Of a stretch of DNA of 64,000 nt, positions 8,969 to 19,337 are shown piece after piece. Source of the DNA: Bacteroidota bacterium (GTDB lineage Bacteria > Bacteroidota > Bacteroidia > Bacteroidales > DTGW01); the NCBI GenBank assembly GCA_029550865.1, contig JAKPGM010000012.1:1-64000 (forward strand), read 5' to 3'. The position numbers and the translations under genes are program-made. A model generated the notes under the pieces. The model saw only the letters and a program-made list of their open reading frames with translations. It searched no databases and was not told the DNA's origin. Each line of letters begins with the position of its first letter. Positions within the stretch are counted from its first letter, which is position 1.

Positions 8969-9858
8969 TGCATCTGATAGGATTTCTTTTATCGTATCCA
9001 CTGTTATGGTTGATTTCACTGCTTCCCTTAAGGATATTATATCTTATTTCCGATTATTTTCTCTTTCCGCTGGTATATCATGTAATACGTTATCGTAAAA
9101 AGGTAGTCTTTGAAAATCTACGAAATGCTTTTCCCCAAAAAAGCGAGAAAGAACGGCGACAAATAGCCCGGAAATTTTATCATTATTTTTGTGATTTACT
9201 GGTCGAAACCATTAAGTTGATCCATATTTCAGAGAAAGAATACAAACGTCGTATCAGGTTTAAAAACCCCGAAGTGATAGAAGAACTTTACCATAAAGGC
9301 TACAATATTATTGCCGTAACGGGGCATTATGGAAATTGGGAATGGCTGAGTGGTGTATCGAATGCCACCCCTTATCAAAACATGTCGCTTTACAAGCCAT
9401 TGAGTAACAAATATTTCGAGAAGGTTCTTACCCGCATACGAACACGTTTTGGAGCGCATCTGGTTCCAATCAACGATACCATGCGACGTATGGTAAGTTA
9501 CCGCCAGGAGGGCACCCGGGTACTTTCATGTTTTATTTCGGACCAAACACCGCTGCGATCGCATATTCAATACTGGACAAGGTTTTTAAATCAGGATACG
9601 CCCATATACCTGGGTCCCGAAAAACTCGCCAGGGCGTTTCATCAAGCTGTCATCTTCCTTAAAATTATACGCACCCAAAGGGGGTATTACCAGATTGAAG
9701 TGGTTAAGTTATTTGAGGACGTTGATCAGGTACACGAGCACGAGATAACCGAGGCCCACGTCCGGGAACTCGAAAATCTAATTTGCGAAAAACCCGAGTA
9801 CTGGCTTTGGACCCATCGCCGCTGGAAACATAAAAAGCCTGCCCATGCCGAAAGTTAG
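8968..9858 (+). CDS. Lysophospholipid / lipid A acyltransferase (LpxL/HtrB family)
   Basis: 296 residues. An N-terminal hydrophobic segment (about 3-38) anchors it in the inner membrane. The catalytic H-x4-E motif is seen in VTGHYGNWEW near residue 117, followed by a SDQTP-type motif (CFISDQTPL) and a C-terminal WLWTHRRWKH, all typical of LpxL-type late acyltransferases. It should transfer an acyl chain to a lipid A precursor or a related lipid. It overlaps the preceding stop by one base and the following GT2 gene by 14 bases, so the three are translationally coupled. Confidence 0.92.
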   Translation: MHLIGFLLSYPLLWLISLLPLRILYLISDYFLFPLVYHVIRYRKKVVFENLRNAFPQKSEKERRQIARKFYHYFCDLLVETIKLIHISEKEYKRRIRFKNPEVIEELYHKGYNIIAVTGHYGNWEWLSGVSNATPYQNMSLYKPLSNKYFEKVLTRIRTRFGAHLVPINDTMRRMVSYRQEGTRVLSCFISDQTPLRSHIQYWTRFLNQDTPIYLGPEKLARAFHQAVIFLKIIRTQRGYYQIEVVKLFEDVDQVHEHEITEAHVRELENLICEKPEYWLWTHRRWKHKKPAHAES

Positions 9859-10885
9859 CATTGTCATCCTCAACTGGAATGGTGCGCATTTTTTGCAACA
9901 ATTCCTGCCGCCTTTGCTCACCCATACCCATTACGACTGGGCAGAAATAGTGGTTGCAGACAATGCTTCGACCGATAATTCGATAACGCTCTTACAGCAG
10001 CATTTTCCGCAAGTCAAAATAATACAGCTCGATCGCAATTATGGATTTGCGGGGGGATATAATCGGGCGCTATCGCAAATCGATGCCGAATACTATGTAA
10101 TCCTCAATAGCGATGTTGAGGTGACACCCAGCTGGATCGAACCTCTGCTCGATTTCATGGAAAAGCATCGCGACGTTGCCGCGATAATGCCCAAAATACG
10201 TTCGTGGCACCAACGCAATTACTTCGAACATGCTGGTGCAGCCGGGGGCTATATTGATCGATATGGTTATCCTTTTTGTCGTGGTAGAATTTTTAACACG
10301 CTGGAAACCGACCAGGGACAGTACGACAAAACAACCGAAATATTCTGGGCAACTGGTGCCTGCATGATGGTTCGTGCACAGGTTTTTCATGCCTGTGGGG
10401 GATTTGATGAAAGTTTTTTTGCCCACATGGAAGAAATTGACCTTTGCTGGCGTATGCTCTGGAAAGGTTATAAATTATACTGTATCCCCCAATCAACGGT
10501 ATTTCATGTGGGTGGTGGCGCTCTGCCCGCTGAAAATCCCTACAAAACTTACCTAAATTTCCGCAATAACCTGTTCTTGCTTTATAAAAACCTCGAGTCA
10601 AAGCTTTTTCTCGCTACCCTCCTCCAACGGCTGTTGCTCGATTATGTAGCCGCAGCAATGTTCCTGGCACAGCGAAAATTCTCATTCTTTATATCAGTTC
10701 TAAAAGCACACAGAGACTTTCTCCGATCGATAAAAGTGCTAAGACAATTCCGTAAACAGCATGCCTACCTTAAAGAAAAATTTCCTGCTTCGCATCTCAT
10801 CCTCAATAAAAGCCTCGTTGGGCAATATTTTATTCGAAAAATGAGATTTTTTTCGAGTATCATGACTGGAAATGGGAATGGGTAA
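9845..10885 (+). CDS. Glycosyltransferase family 2 protein (rhamnosyltransferase-like)
   Basis: 346 residues, GT-A fold. The N-terminus VSIVILNWNGAHFLQQFLPP, VVADNASTDNS and ILNSDVEVTP (the DxD-type metal site) are GT2 hallmarks; FDESFFAHMEEIDLCWR supplies the usual acceptor-side acidic motif. A C-terminal amphipathic/hydrophobic region suggests membrane association. The donor and acceptor cannot be read from the sequence; dTDP-rhamnose or similar is common for this subgroup. Its place after an acyltransferase suggests LPS or surface glycan work. Confidence 0.9.
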   Translation: MPKVSIVILNWNGAHFLQQFLPPLLTHTHYDWAEIVVADNASTDNSITLLQQHFPQVKIIQLDRNYGFAGGYNRALSQIDAEYYVILNSDVEVTPSWIEPLLDFMEKHRDVAAIMPKIRSWHQRNYFEHAGAAGGYIDRYGYPFCRGRIFNTLETDQGQYDKTTEIFWATGACMMVRAQVFHACGGFDESFFAHMEEIDLCWRMLWKGYKLYCIPQSTVFHVGGGALPAENPYKTYLNFRNNLFLLYKNLESKLFLATLLQRLLLDYVAAAMFLAQRKFSFFISVLKAHRDFLRSIKVLRQFRKQHAYLKEKFPASHLILNKSLVGQYFIRKMRFFSSIMTGNGNG

Positions 10886-10996
10886 AAGGCACCTTCCTCA
10901 AATGTTTTTAACATTGTAGGTAATTTTTATCACTTTTTCTACCATTGTACTGTAAAAAAATTCTATCATTACACAAAGATTGTAAAAAATGCTTAA

Positions 10997-13900
10997 ATGG
11001 CTCATATTCGCTGGCTTTTGTTGATTATACTTATAACGAAGGGAGAGGTAGGACTTTTTTCTCAGATAAAAATCAACGAAATTTTTCTGATGAACGGCTC
11101 AGCCGACATGGTTACCCCCGATTACAACTATATCAACTGGGTTGAACTATACAATGCTGGCACCACTTCCGTACGCATGACAGACTATTATTTATCCGAC
11201 GATTCAACGAATCTTCGGAAATGGGCTATTCCGAGTACCACGGTCGCGGCAGGAAGTTTTCTCATCATTTACGTGGATGGGCTCAACACGGGATATCACA
11301 CCAATTTTAAACCCGATGCCGACGGAGGTGTACTGTGGCTCAGTCGTTTTAATGGAACAGTAATCGACAGAGTGGCCTATGGACGTCAAGTGTACAACAT
11401 TTCATTTGGACGATACCCCGATGGGAGCGACCATTTTTGTTTTTTTCTGAAACCATCCCGCAGAGCCGCCAACTCGTCTGATACGATACATGGACAGGCG
11501 CTGCCACCTCTTTTCAATCAAAAAAGTGGTTTTTACCTTTCCAACCTGTTGGTCGAAATTACCAATTTAACCCCTGGTGGTATCGTATACTACACCACCG
11601 ACGGTTCGGAACCTACTGAACTTTCGCTGGTATATACCAGTCCCATAAAAATTGCCACCAATACCACACTACGCGCACGTTGTTTTGCCCCAGGTAAAGC
11701 CCCCAGTACCATCACTACTGCTTCTTACTTTATCCAGCGAAAACCTCAGCTACCGGTTATTTCTTTAGCTACCAACCCCGCCTATTTATTCGACAACCGT
11801 ATTGGAATTTATGTAGAAGGGACCAATGGCATTGATGGCAACTGCTATGGACGCGCCAACTGGAACCGCGATTGGGAACGACCTGCCAATTTTGAATTTT
11901 TCGACAGAAACTTACAAATACAAGTCAACCAGAATACGGGCATCAAAATTGCTGGTGCCTGCAGCCGTACGCAACCCCAAAAATCGTTGCATGTGCATGC
12001 ACGGGGCAAATACGGAAAGGGACGATTTGAATATAAATTTTTTCATGACCGTTCCTACGAAAATTTTAACGCGCTCTTTTTACGAAATGGCGGCAACGAT
12101 ATCGACAATACCATCTTTCGCGATGCCATGTTTCAAAAACTCACCGATCGTACCATGAACCTCGATCACCAGTCATTTGAACCAGCTGTCCTTTTTATCA
12201 ACGGCCAATATTACGGTATTCAAACCCTTTATGAACGTTCGGGGACCGATTTAATTGAAGCCAAATATGGACTTACCGAGGAACAAATTGACATGGTAGA
12301 CCTTTGGGGAAACGTCATTGCGGGCTCATCAACTGCCTATATTTCCTTAATGGACTATATTTATCCCCGAAACCTTAGTAATCCAGCGTATTATAAATAC
12401 GTTACCGATCGCATAGACATTGATAATTACATCGATTATTTAATCTTTGAAATTTTCATAGGCAATCACGACTGGCCAGGCAACAATATAAAAATTTGGA
12501 AAAAACGAACGCCCGAAAGCAAATGGCGGTGGATCGTTTACGATACCGATTTTGGATTTGGTCTATACAGCAGTGTTTATGATGAGACCGTACCACTGGT
12601 CTTCGACTCAACCCGGGCAGCCGACTGGCCAAATCCACTGTGGGCAACCCGTTTGCCTCGACGGCTGATCGAAAATCCTCAGTTCCGACAGACTTTTCTA
12701 AATCGCTTTTTTGCTCACATCTACTCCACCTTTACGCCCGATCTGATAATCAAAACCATCGATAGCATTGCTGCCCTGTATCAACCCGAGATGCCTTACC
12801 ATTGCAACCGTTGGGGGAAAAATTATAATTCGTGGTTAGCAAATGTCGACAACTTAAAGAATGCAGCCCGTCAACGACCGGCAATAGTCGTTAATCAACT
12901 CATCCAATGGTTTGGCCTAAATAGCCCTGTTGGCGTAACGTATCATAACCTTTCAACGGCGAAGGGACGAATTGCTTTCGATGAGATAATTTCGGCCGAT
13001 ACGGTTTTTAATGGTGCTTTCCCCCAGGGAAGTATCGTTTCGGTACGTTTTGTACCCCCTCAGGGTTATCGATTCAAGCGTGCTCTTCGGATTAGTCAGC
13101 AATCGGAAGTTGCCAATTACCTTATTAAAACAGGCGATACCTGGAAATATTGGGACCAGGGCGAAGTTGCCAGCAGTAACTGGTACGACACCACATACGT
13201 CGACACAGACTGGGCCGAAGGCATTTCGGAGCTTGGATATGGCGATGGGGATGAAAAAACCACCCTTTCCTACGGTCCTGATGCTAACAATAAATATCCC
13301 ACCTACTATTTTCGAAAAAAGTTTACCTATGATACTACCCTGCATCTTCACTCATTGAAGTTACGCATCAAATACGACGACGGGGCTGTTGTATACCTGA
13401 ACGGAACCCGTCGCCTGGTATTGAATTTTCCTGTCGATACTATTACCTATAATACCTTTGCCAATGGCGTTGCAGACGAAACAGCATACTACGAATACGC
13501 AGTGGACCCCAGTTGGGTGGTACCTGGTATCAATACCATTGCCGTAGAGATACACCAGAGTAGCCCTACCAGCTCCGACATAAGCTTTGACCTCGAACTC
13601 ATTGGATATACAACAACCGGTAGCGCTGCTCAACGTTACCTTACGCAACAATCGTTTGTAGATACCATAAACAATGCCGTAAGTTACTGGGCTGAGTACG
13701 AACCTATCACGCAAAAAAGTCCATTGGTTATCAACGAAGTAACCCTCAACAATGCCATCCTGCCTGACGAATTTGGAAGCTACGACCCCTGGATTGAATT
13801 ATATAATGCAGGTAACGATACCCTTTGGCTTACAAATTTCTACTTCACCGATTCGATTGAAAATCCTAAAAAATATCAGATCGCTCGCTGGCATTCGCAG

Positions 13901-14428
13901 CAAGCCTATGTATCCCCCCATCAGTATCTTTTGCTATGGGCTGATGGAGAATCCTGGCAGGGTCCCTTACATCTGCCTTTTAAATTACAGGCCGAACAAA
14001 CTTTCGCCATATACCAGCAGGTAGGCTCACAGCTTATGCTGGTCGATAAGGTAGCAATAAAAAAACAATACGGGCCCTATGCTATGGGACGTTATCCCAA
14101 TATCATCGGCAACTTTTTACTCTACTGCCATCCAACCCCCCTTGAGGAAAACACCCGCTGTAACGAAAATAGTATAACCTCTCCCCCGAAAAGCCAAGAA
14201 AATTACATTTGGTACAATCCCGACACCCATCTTTTACAGGTAAAGTTAGCGGAAGGAATTTCAAAAGCCGAAATTCAAATTTTCGATACACAGGGTAGGA
14301 TAGTAAAGCAATTCAAAATTCTTGGACAGCAAAATAGTGTTTCCCTCACCCCTATCCGCAACGGTGTATATCTTGTACGCTTGACCTACTCCAATCATGT
14401 TCAGTCGGAAAAAATCATCATCTGGTAA
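10997..14428 (+). CDS. CotH kinase family protein with lamin-tail domains and T9SS sorting domain
   Basis: 1143 residues. In order: signal peptide (1 to about 22); a lamin-tail domain opening IKINEIFLMNGS; a chitobiase C-terminal-type domain (YYTTDGSEPT near 195); a CotH-like kinase domain (about 255-580) with a YDTDFGFG metal-binding motif; a galactose-binding-like module with KYDDGAVVYLNG (about 790); a second lamin-tail domain opening PLVINEVTLNN; and a T9SS type A sorting domain ending in SEKIIIW. CotH proteins are secreted kinases of surface proteins in spore formers; the substrate here is unknown. It is expected to be exported across the outer membrane. A short ATG at 10989 is out of frame and was rejected as the start. 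Confidence 0.88.
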   Translation: MAHIRWLLLIILITKGEVGLFSQIKINEIFLMNGSADMVTPDYNYINWVELYNAGTTSVRMTDYYLSDDSTNLRKWAIPSTTVAAGSFLIIYVDGLNTGYHTNFKPDADGGVLWLSRFNGTVIDRVAYGRQVYNISFGRYPDGSDHFCFFLKPSRRAANSSDTIHGQALPPLFNQKSGFYLSNLLVEITNLTPGGIVYYTTDGSEPTELSLVYTSPIKIATNTTLRARCFAPGKAPSTITTASYFIQRKPQLPVISLATNPAYLFDNRIGIYVEGTNGIDGNCYGRANWNRDWERPANFEFFDRNLQIQVNQNTGIKIAGACSRTQPQKSLHVHARGKYGKGRFEYKFFHDRSYENFNALFLRNGGNDIDNTIFRDAMFQKLTDRTMNLDHQSFEPAVLFINGQYYGIQTLYERSGTDLIEAKYGLTEEQIDMVDLWGNVIAGSSTAYISLMDYIYPRNLSNPAYYKYVTDRIDIDNYIDYLIFEIFIGNHDWPGNNIKIWKKRTPESKWRWIVYDTDFGFGLYSSVYDETVPLVFDSTRAADWPNPLWATRLPRRLIENPQFRQTFLNRFFAHIYSTFTPDLIIKTIDSIAALYQPEMPYHCNRWGKNYNSWLANVDNLKNAARQRPAIVVNQLIQWFGLNSPVGVTYHNLSTAKGRIAFDEIISADTVFNGAFPQGSIVSVRFVPPQGYRFKRALRISQQSEVANYLIKTGDTWKYWDQGEVASSNWYDTTYVDTDWAEGISELGYGDGDEKTTLSYGPDANNKYPTYYFRKKFTYDTTLHLHSLKLRIKYDDGAVVYLNGTRRLVLNFPVDTITYNTFANGVADETAYYEYAVDPSWVVPGINTIAVEIHQSSPTSSDISFDLELIGYTTTGSAAQRYLTQQSFVDTINNAVSYWAEYEPITQKSPLVINEVTLNNAILPDEFGSYDPWIELYNAGNDTLWLTNFYFTDSIENPKKYQIARWHSQQAYVSPHQYLLLWADGESWQGPLHLPFKLQAEQTFAIYQQVGSQLMLVDKVAIKKQYGPYAMGRYPNIIGNFLLYCHPTPLEENTRCNENSITSPPKSQENYIWYNPDTHLLQVKLAEGISKAEIQIFDTQGRIVKQFKILGQQNSVSLTPIRNGVYLVRLTYSNHVQSEKIIIW

Positions 14429-14456
14429 ACAGATTTTTTTTCACAGGGAGGTTTTG

Positions 14457-14464
14457 TACCTTTG
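14457..14464 (+). promoter_or_regulatory. Candidate promoter for the transglycosylase / uvrA pair
   Basis: TACCTTTG matches the -7 consensus TAnnTTTG, 23 bases upstream of the ATG at 14488. A T-rich stretch occupies the -33 position, without a clear TTG. Confidence 0.42.
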
Positions 14465-14487
14465 CAATTTTAAAATAAGCAGGGAAA

Positions 14488-15426
14488 ATGAAACAATGGG
14501 TTCGAACGGTGGAGTATACATTTGTAATTGGTTGTATCATTTTGCTCGTAATATTCACCTCAACGCCAGGCAAATCGAGCGAAAGTCATACTACCTATTC
14601 GGTCAGTGCAATCAGTATTCCATCGGTATTGACCTTTGCAGGTGAACCCGTACCCCTCGAATATTTCGATGTGCGTGAATCGCTTGACCGAGAAATACAG
14701 GTAAATACGTATTTTCATTCGCAAACTATTTTAGTAATCAAACGAGCAGCACGTTTTTTCCCCGAAATTGAGAGAATCTTACAACAGGAAAATGTTCCCG
14801 ACGATTTTAAATACCTGGCCGTAATCGAAAGCAATCTTCAAAATGTGGTATCTCCATCAAAAGCGGCAGGTTTCTGGCAGTTTTTAAAAAAAACAGCGAC
14901 AGATTATGGCCTTGAGGTCAATGACGAGGTGGATGAACGTTATCATCTGGAAAAAGCTACGCGTGCAGCCTGTCAATATCTCAAAAATGCCTACAATGAA
15001 CTGGGCAGTTGGACTCTTGCAGCAGCAGCCTACAATGCCGGAATCAATGCCATCAAGCAAGCGTTATCGTCGCAGCAGCAACAGTCGTATTACGATCTGC
15101 AACTCAACGACGAAACAGCCCGTTACGTTTACCGAATTCTTGCCATAAAGCTCATACTCACCAACCCTGCACAATATGGTTTCATTGTCGACTCTTCCGA
15201 ACTTTATCGGCCACTTCCCTACAACGAAATCAAGATCGATACGACGATTAACGACCTGTGTCAATTTGCTTTGCAGCAGGGAACCAATTTTAAGCTTCTT
15301 CTGATTCTCAATCCATGGCTACGTGGTAATACGCTCAAAGCCAGTGAAAAAAAATCTTATATCCTGCGCATCATGAACAAGGAGCAACGAAAGATGTTTG
15401 AAAGTAATGAGTTACGACAACCATGA
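14488..15426 (+). CDS. Lytic transglycosylase (SLT domain, MltD-like)
   Basis: 312 residues. An N-terminal membrane or signal segment (about 8-27) precedes a periplasmic domain. The SLT fold shows the catalytic glutamate at residue 114 in LAVIESNLQN, then SKAAGFWQF and the AAAAYNAG motif, which together define family 1 lytic transglycosylases that cleave peptidoglycan with 1,6-anhydro product formation. LysM repeats, present in E. coli MltD, are not evident; the C-terminal part (LKASEKKSYILRI) resembles the short tail of Bacteroidota homologues. It overlaps uvrA by four bases (ATGA). Confidence 0.92.
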   Translation: MKQWVRTVEYTFVIGCIILLVIFTSTPGKSSESHTTYSVSAISIPSVLTFAGEPVPLEYFDVRESLDREIQVNTYFHSQTILVIKRAARFFPEIERILQQENVPDDFKYLAVIESNLQNVVSPSKAAGFWQFLKKTATDYGLEVNDEVDERYHLEKATRAACQYLKNAYNELGSWTLAAAAYNAGINAIKQALSSQQQQSYYDLQLNDETARYVYRILAIKLILTNPAQYGFIVDSSELYRPLPYNEIKIDTTINDLCQFALQQGTNFKLLLILNPWLRGNTLKASEKKSYILRIMNKEQRKMFESNELRQP

Positions 15427-18281
15427 GCGAAAAGCATAAGCCCGAGACTTATCTTGAAGATCCGGATCACATACGCGTGTATGGGGCGCGCGAACATAAT
15501 TTGAAAAACATTGACGTAGAAATGCCACGCAATGCCCTGGTGGTTATTACTGGCCTCAGTGGTAGCGGCAAATCATCATTAGCCTTCGACACGATTTATA
15601 ACGAGGGGCAACGTCGTTACATGGACACCATGTCGGCCTATGCACGTCAGTTTGTCGGAGGTTTTGAACGTCCCGACGTTGACAAAATTACTGGCCTGAG
15701 CCCTGTTATTTCCATTGAGCAAAAAACAACCAACAAAAATCCCCGGTCGACCGTAGGAACCATCACCGAGATATACGATTACCTGCGTTTGTTGTATGCC
15801 CGAGCTTCAACAGCATACTCGTACCATACAGGCGAACCCATGATAAGGTATACTGAGGAACAGATTATTCAGCTGATATGGGAACAGTATACGGGCAAAA
15901 AAATCATGATTCTTGCGCCAGTGGTCAAGGGCAGAAAAGGTCATTACAAGGAGCTATTCGAGCAGCTCAGAAAAAAAGGCTTTTTGCATGTACGTATCGA
16001 TGGCGAAATAAAGGAGTTGGTACCTGGCTTAAGAGTAGATCGATATAAAACACACGACATCGAAATTGTAATCGACCGGTTCACCCTTACCGACGAGTCG
16101 ATGAAGCGACTGAAAGAGTCGGTGCAAACCGCAATGAAACATGGCAAAGAAATAATGTTGGTACTGGACATAGAAGCCAATAAAGCTCGATATTTCAGCA
16201 AACGTCTGATGTGCCCCACCACAGGATTATCGTACAACGAACCTGCCCCCCATACTTTTTCGTTTAATTCGCCGCACGGCGCCTGTCAGAAATGCAATGG
16301 ATTAGGATATATTGTTGTTCCCGACGAAAAAAGGTTGTTTCCCAATCCTGCTCTATCCATCAAAAAGGGGGGTATAGCACCATTGGGGCCTTACAAACAC
16401 TCGCTTATTTTTTACCACCTGGCAGCTATTGGCGAAAAATACGGTTTTACGCTCGATACCCCGATTAAAGACATTCCCGAAGAAGCCATGAACGTAATCC
16501 TCAATGGCACCGACGAACCGTTACGACTACCTGCAATATTCTCTGGCTATCTCGAGTATACGATTAATTTCGATGGTTTAGCAGCTTACCTACAACGATT
16601 GAACGATAGCGACGACAACGACAAAAAAATCGAGGAGATTTACTTCACACAGGTGACCTGTCCCCAATGTAATGGCCAACGACTCAATATTGAAGCCCTT
16701 CATTTTAAAATCGATGGAAAAAACATCGCTGAGGTTTCGGCAATGGATATCGAAGCTTTTGCGATCTGGCTTGACCAGCTCGAAAACAAGTTGACTGCAA
16801 GGGAAAAAACCATTGCAACGGAAATCCTCAAAGAAATACGAACGAAAGTGCAATTTTTGTTGAATGTTGGACTTGGTTACCTTTCACTCGACCGTCAGGC
16901 CTCAAGCCTTTCGGGTGGCGAGAGCCAGCGTATCCGACTGGCTACCCAAATTGGTTCTCAGTTGGTCAATGTGTTATACATTCTCGACGAACCCAGTATT
17001 GGCTTGCATCCTCGCGATAACCATCGACTCATTGATTCGCTTAAAAACCTTCGCGATGCAGGTAATTCGGTTATCGTAGTCGAACACGACAGAGAAATGA
17101 TGGAAGCTGCCGATTACATCATCGACATGGGCCCGCATGCCGGACGACACGGGGGCGAAGTAGTAGCCAGTGGAAAATGGGAAAATGTTGTTTCGGGAAA
17201 CTCACATACCGCTTTATATCTAAGCGGGAAAAAGAGCATACCCATCCCAGCCACCCGTAGAAAGGGCAATGGTAACAATCTGGTAATAAAGGGAGCTCGG
17301 GGTAATAATCTAAAAAATATAGAGGTTGCTTTTCCCCTGGGAACCTTTATCTGCGTCACTGGGGTTTCGGGCAGTGGAAAATCCACGTTGATAAACGAAA
17401 CGCTTTACCCTGCCCTGGCCAATCGTCTGTATCGTTCACTAACTAAACCCCTACCCTACGATATTATTGAAGGGATTGAACATATCGATAAAGTTATCGA
17501 TGTCGACCAACAACCCATTGGCCGTACCCCCAGGTCGAATCCAGCCACCTACACGGGTTTATTTACCGATATCAGAAAACTCTTCGAACAAACCCCCGAT
17601 GCCAAAATCCGGGGATACAAAGCCGGACGTTTCTCCTTTAACGTTAAAGGCGGACGCTGTGAAACCTGCAAAGGCGCTGGTGTTGAAACCATTGAAATGA
17701 ATTTTTTGCCAAACGTTTATGTGCCCTGTAAAAGCTGTAACGGTAAGCGCTACAACCGCGAAACACTGGAGGTAAAATATAAGGGGGAATCGATAGGCGA
17801 CGTGCTGGATATGACCATTCACCAGGCAGTTGAGTTTTTTAGTCATATCCCCTCAATTCATCGAAAATTGGTAACCTTACAAAAAGTGGGACTCGGTTAT
17901 TTGACCCTTGGACAACCCTCTACCACCCTGTCGGGTGGTGAATCGCAACGCCTGAAACTGGCAACAGAACTGGCTCGAAAGGATACCGGCCGTACCCTTT
18001 ACATCCTCGACGAACCCACCACTGGCCTACACTTCGAAGATATCCGTATTCTGCTTGACGCTCTCAATCAACTCGTCGAGAAAGGAAATACGGTTATTGT
18101 CATTGAACACAATCTTGATGTCATTAAGGTTGCCGACTATATCATCGACTTAGGCCCCGAGGGTGGCGAAAAAGGAGGATATGTGGTAGCTACCGGAACA
18201 CCCGAAGAGATAATAAAATCGAAGAAAGGATATACAGCCCATTTCCTTGCCCAAGAAATTTCATCCGCCCATAAGCACTAA
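15423..18281 (+). CDS. uvrA: Excinuclease ABC subunit A
   Basis: 952 residues, standard length. UvrA is the damage-recognition ATPase of nucleotide excision repair. Two ABC cassettes are visible: Walker [15 protein letters not shown] near residue 40 and [14 protein letters not shown] near 645, each with an LSGGESQR signature and [11 protein letters not shown] / [11 protein letters not shown] Walker B. Zinc-binding CxxC pairs are present ([10 protein letters not shown] with [16 protein letters not shown] with [10 protein letters not shown]). The start overlaps the upstream transglycosylase stop, so translation is coupled. No terminator hairpin is apparent after the stop. Confidence 0.98.
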   Translation: MSEKHKPETYLEDPDHIRVYGAREHNLKNIDVEMPRNALVVITGLSGSGKSSLAFDTIYNEGQRRYMDTMSAYARQFVGGFERPDVDKITGLSPVISIEQKTTNKNPRSTVGTITEIYDYLRLLYARASTAYSYHTGEPMIRYTEEQIIQLIWEQYTGKKIMILAPVVKGRKGHYKELFEQLRKKGFLHVRIDGEIKELVPGLRVDRYKTHDIEIVIDRFTLTDESMKRLKESVQTAMKHGKEIMLVLDIEANKARYFSKRLMCPTTGLSYNEPAPHTFSFNSPHGACQKCNGLGYIVVPDEKRLFPNPALSIKKGGIAPLGPYKHSLIFYHLAAIGEKYGFTLDTPIKDIPEEAMNVILNGTDEPLRLPAIFSGYLEYTINFDGLAAYLQRLNDSDDNDKKIEEIYFTQVTCPQCNGQRLNIEALHFKIDGKNIAEVSAMDIEAFAIWLDQLENKLTAREKTIATEILKEIRTKVQFLLNVGLGYLSLDRQASSLSGGESQRIRLATQIGSQLVNVLYILDEPSIGLHPRDNHRLIDSLKNLRDAGNSVIVVEHDREMMEAADYIIDMGPHAGRHGGEVVASGKWENVVSGNSHTALYLSGKKSIPIPATRRKGNGNNLVIKGARGNNLKNIEVAFPLGTFICVTGVSGSGKSTLINETLYPALANRLYRSLTKPLPYDIIEGIEHIDKVIDVDQQPIGRTPRSNPATYTGLFTDIRKLFEQTPDAKIRGYKAGRFSFNVKGGRCETCKGAGVETIEMNFLPNVYVPCKSCNGKRYNRETLEVKYKGESIGDVLDMTIHQAVEFFSHIPSIHRKLVTLQKVGLGYLTLGQPSTTLSGGESQRLKLATELARKDTGRTLYILDEPTTGLHFEDIRILLDALNQLVEKGNTVIVIEHNLDVIKVADYIIDLGPEGGEKGGYVVATGTPEEIIKSKKGYTAHFLAQEISSAHKH

Positions 18282-18550
18282 CAACCCTCCGTGGAACTTT
18301 TAGATCCCTTGCAAAAAATGGCTGTGGGATAACCATTGTAGATTCGGTACAAAACGAATCAGTGGAAGCTTATCTGCTTTATACATCAAGCCTTAACACA
18401 AATAATACAATACTGTTTTATGATTTTAGGCAGAATAGCCCTTCCAATAAATCCGATAATTTTTTTAGAGAGCGTGTTGAAATGACGTGTAAAAAAATTA
18501 TAATCACCCAGATGGCAATCCATATCATCATCAAAAAACATATAGTTTTT
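18282..18550. other. Intergenic region between uvrA and the nuo promoter
   Basis: No credible gene: a 65-codon open frame (18362-18559) is AT-rich, lacks a domain and runs into the nuo promoter. No hairpin-plus-T terminator was found. Confidence 0.4.
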
Positions 18551-18582
18551 TTGATATAAAAAAATCTTTTGTCGTACTTTTG
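18551..18582 (+). promoter_or_regulatory. Candidate promoter of the nuo operon
   Basis: TTG at 18551-18553 and TACTTTTG at 18575-18582 match the Bacteroidota -33 and -7 elements with a 21-base gap. Transcription would start near 18588, about 45 bases before the nuoA ATG. Confidence 0.5.
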
Positions 18583-18596
18583 TGAAACATTTCACA
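18581..18596. promoter_or_regulatory. TGTGA-N6-TCACA palindrome at the nuo transcription start
   Basis: TGTGAAACATTTCACA has perfect 7-base arms around CA. It fits the CRP-family consensus TGTGA-N6-TCACA. It overlaps the last bases of the -7 box and the expected start site, a position that would suit repression. The binding protein is not encoded in this window, so the identity of the regulator is inferred only from the motif. Confidence 0.45.
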
Positions 18597-18633
18597 GGAA
18601 AGTTTGTTATCTTTCATCAAAGAATTCACAAAT

Positions 18634-19050
18634 ATGCCAACCATCCTGATTTTTTTAATTTACGCAGCTGCCGTGATAGGAATAGCTGCATTTATGGTCA
18701 TTTTTTCTCATTTTTTAGGTGAGCACCACAAGGGCAGACATCGCGACGAACCTTTTGAATCGGGGATGCCATTAACCGGCCATGCACGGGTTCGCTATCC
18801 CTCCCATTTTTATATGGTTGCCATGTTTTTTGTCATTTTCGACCTCGATGCAGCCTTTATCATCACCTATGCGGTTGCTTTCAGGGAAGTTGGCTGGATG
18901 GGTTACATCGGTGTGGCCATTTTTATCCTGTTGCTACTGGTAGTAATAGTATATGAAAGCCGAACAGGAGCCTTAAACTTTGGGCCACAGGCTAAAAAGA
19001 TACTCAAGGCCATGCCCGATAGCATTATTACCCGCAAAAGCATGGAATGA
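18634..19050 (+). CDS. nuoA: NADH-quinone oxidoreductase subunit A
   Basis: 138 residues from the ATG at 18634; a TTG at 18604 would add ten residues, but the ATG places the first membrane helix at the usual distance and is preferred. Three transmembrane helices (about 4-27, 60-82, 90-112). The family signature PFESGMP and the acidic FVIFDLDAAFI helix, lining the quinone/proton region, are intact. First gene of the nuo operon. Unusually, more than 300 bases separate it from nuoB. Confidence 0.95.
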   Translation: MPTILIFLIYAAAVIGIAAFMVIFSHFLGEHHKGRHRDEPFESGMPLTGHARVRYPSHFYMVAMFFVIFDLDAAFIITYAVAFREVGWMGYIGVAIFILLLLVVIVYESRTGALNFGPQAKKILKAMPDSIITRKSME

Positions 19051-19100
19051 CCACGATATGGTTTTATAGTACGAATGTTCTTAAGTAATTATAATTTGCT

Positions 19101-19202
19101 GATGAAACGAGCATGTGTAGCAGTATTCACAAACAAGTATGGAAATATTTATCATTTTCGTACTTGCCATGTACTGGAAACTCATCACTTGCGAGTTCCA
19201 TC
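19101..19202. repeat. Palindromic repeat unit 1 (nuoA-nuoB spacer)
   Basis: 102 bp with imperfect inverted ends: GATGAAAC at the left and GTTCCATC at the right, continuing as GCA/TGC and AAGTA pairs. The left 40 bases are almost identical to the left 40 bases of unit 2 at 19235 (one or two changes). The unit could fold into a long bulged hairpin in the transcript. A 45-codon frame beginning at 19102 runs through it; this seems incidental. Confidence 0.6.
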
Positions 19203-19234
19203 CGACCGCTATAAAAAATTAAAAAATATTTTCG

Positions 19235-19337
19235 GATGAAACGAGCATGTGTAGCAGTATTCACAAACGAGTATGAGAATAATTTCATTTTTATGCTTAC
19301 CGATGTGTTTGCAAGCTCATTCCATGCAAGTTTCATC
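19235..19337. repeat. Palindromic repeat unit 2 (nuoA-nuoB spacer)
   Basis: 103 bp. Its ends GGATGAAAC (19234-19242) and GTTTCATCC (19330-19338) are a perfect 9-base inverted repeat, extended by GCAT/ATGC after two mismatched bases. The left part repeats unit 1; the interior right halves have diverged. It ends 32 bases before nuoB. Confidence 0.6.

Noticed and set aside
10901-10915. AATGTT-TTT-AACATT inverted repeat after the GT2 gene as a terminator
   Set aside because: Stem is AT-only and no T run follows; too weak to call.
13011-13714. Two frames of about 115 codons inside the CotH gene on either strand
   Set aside because: Both lie fully inside a well-supported coding region in other frames.
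18362-18559. 65-codon open frame before nuoA
   Set aside because: Low-complexity Ile/Asn/Lys composition and overlap with the nuo promoter.
18551-18633. CRP-like palindrome as part of a transcription terminator
   Set aside because: Only two bases lie between arms and no T run follows; promoter context is the better reading.
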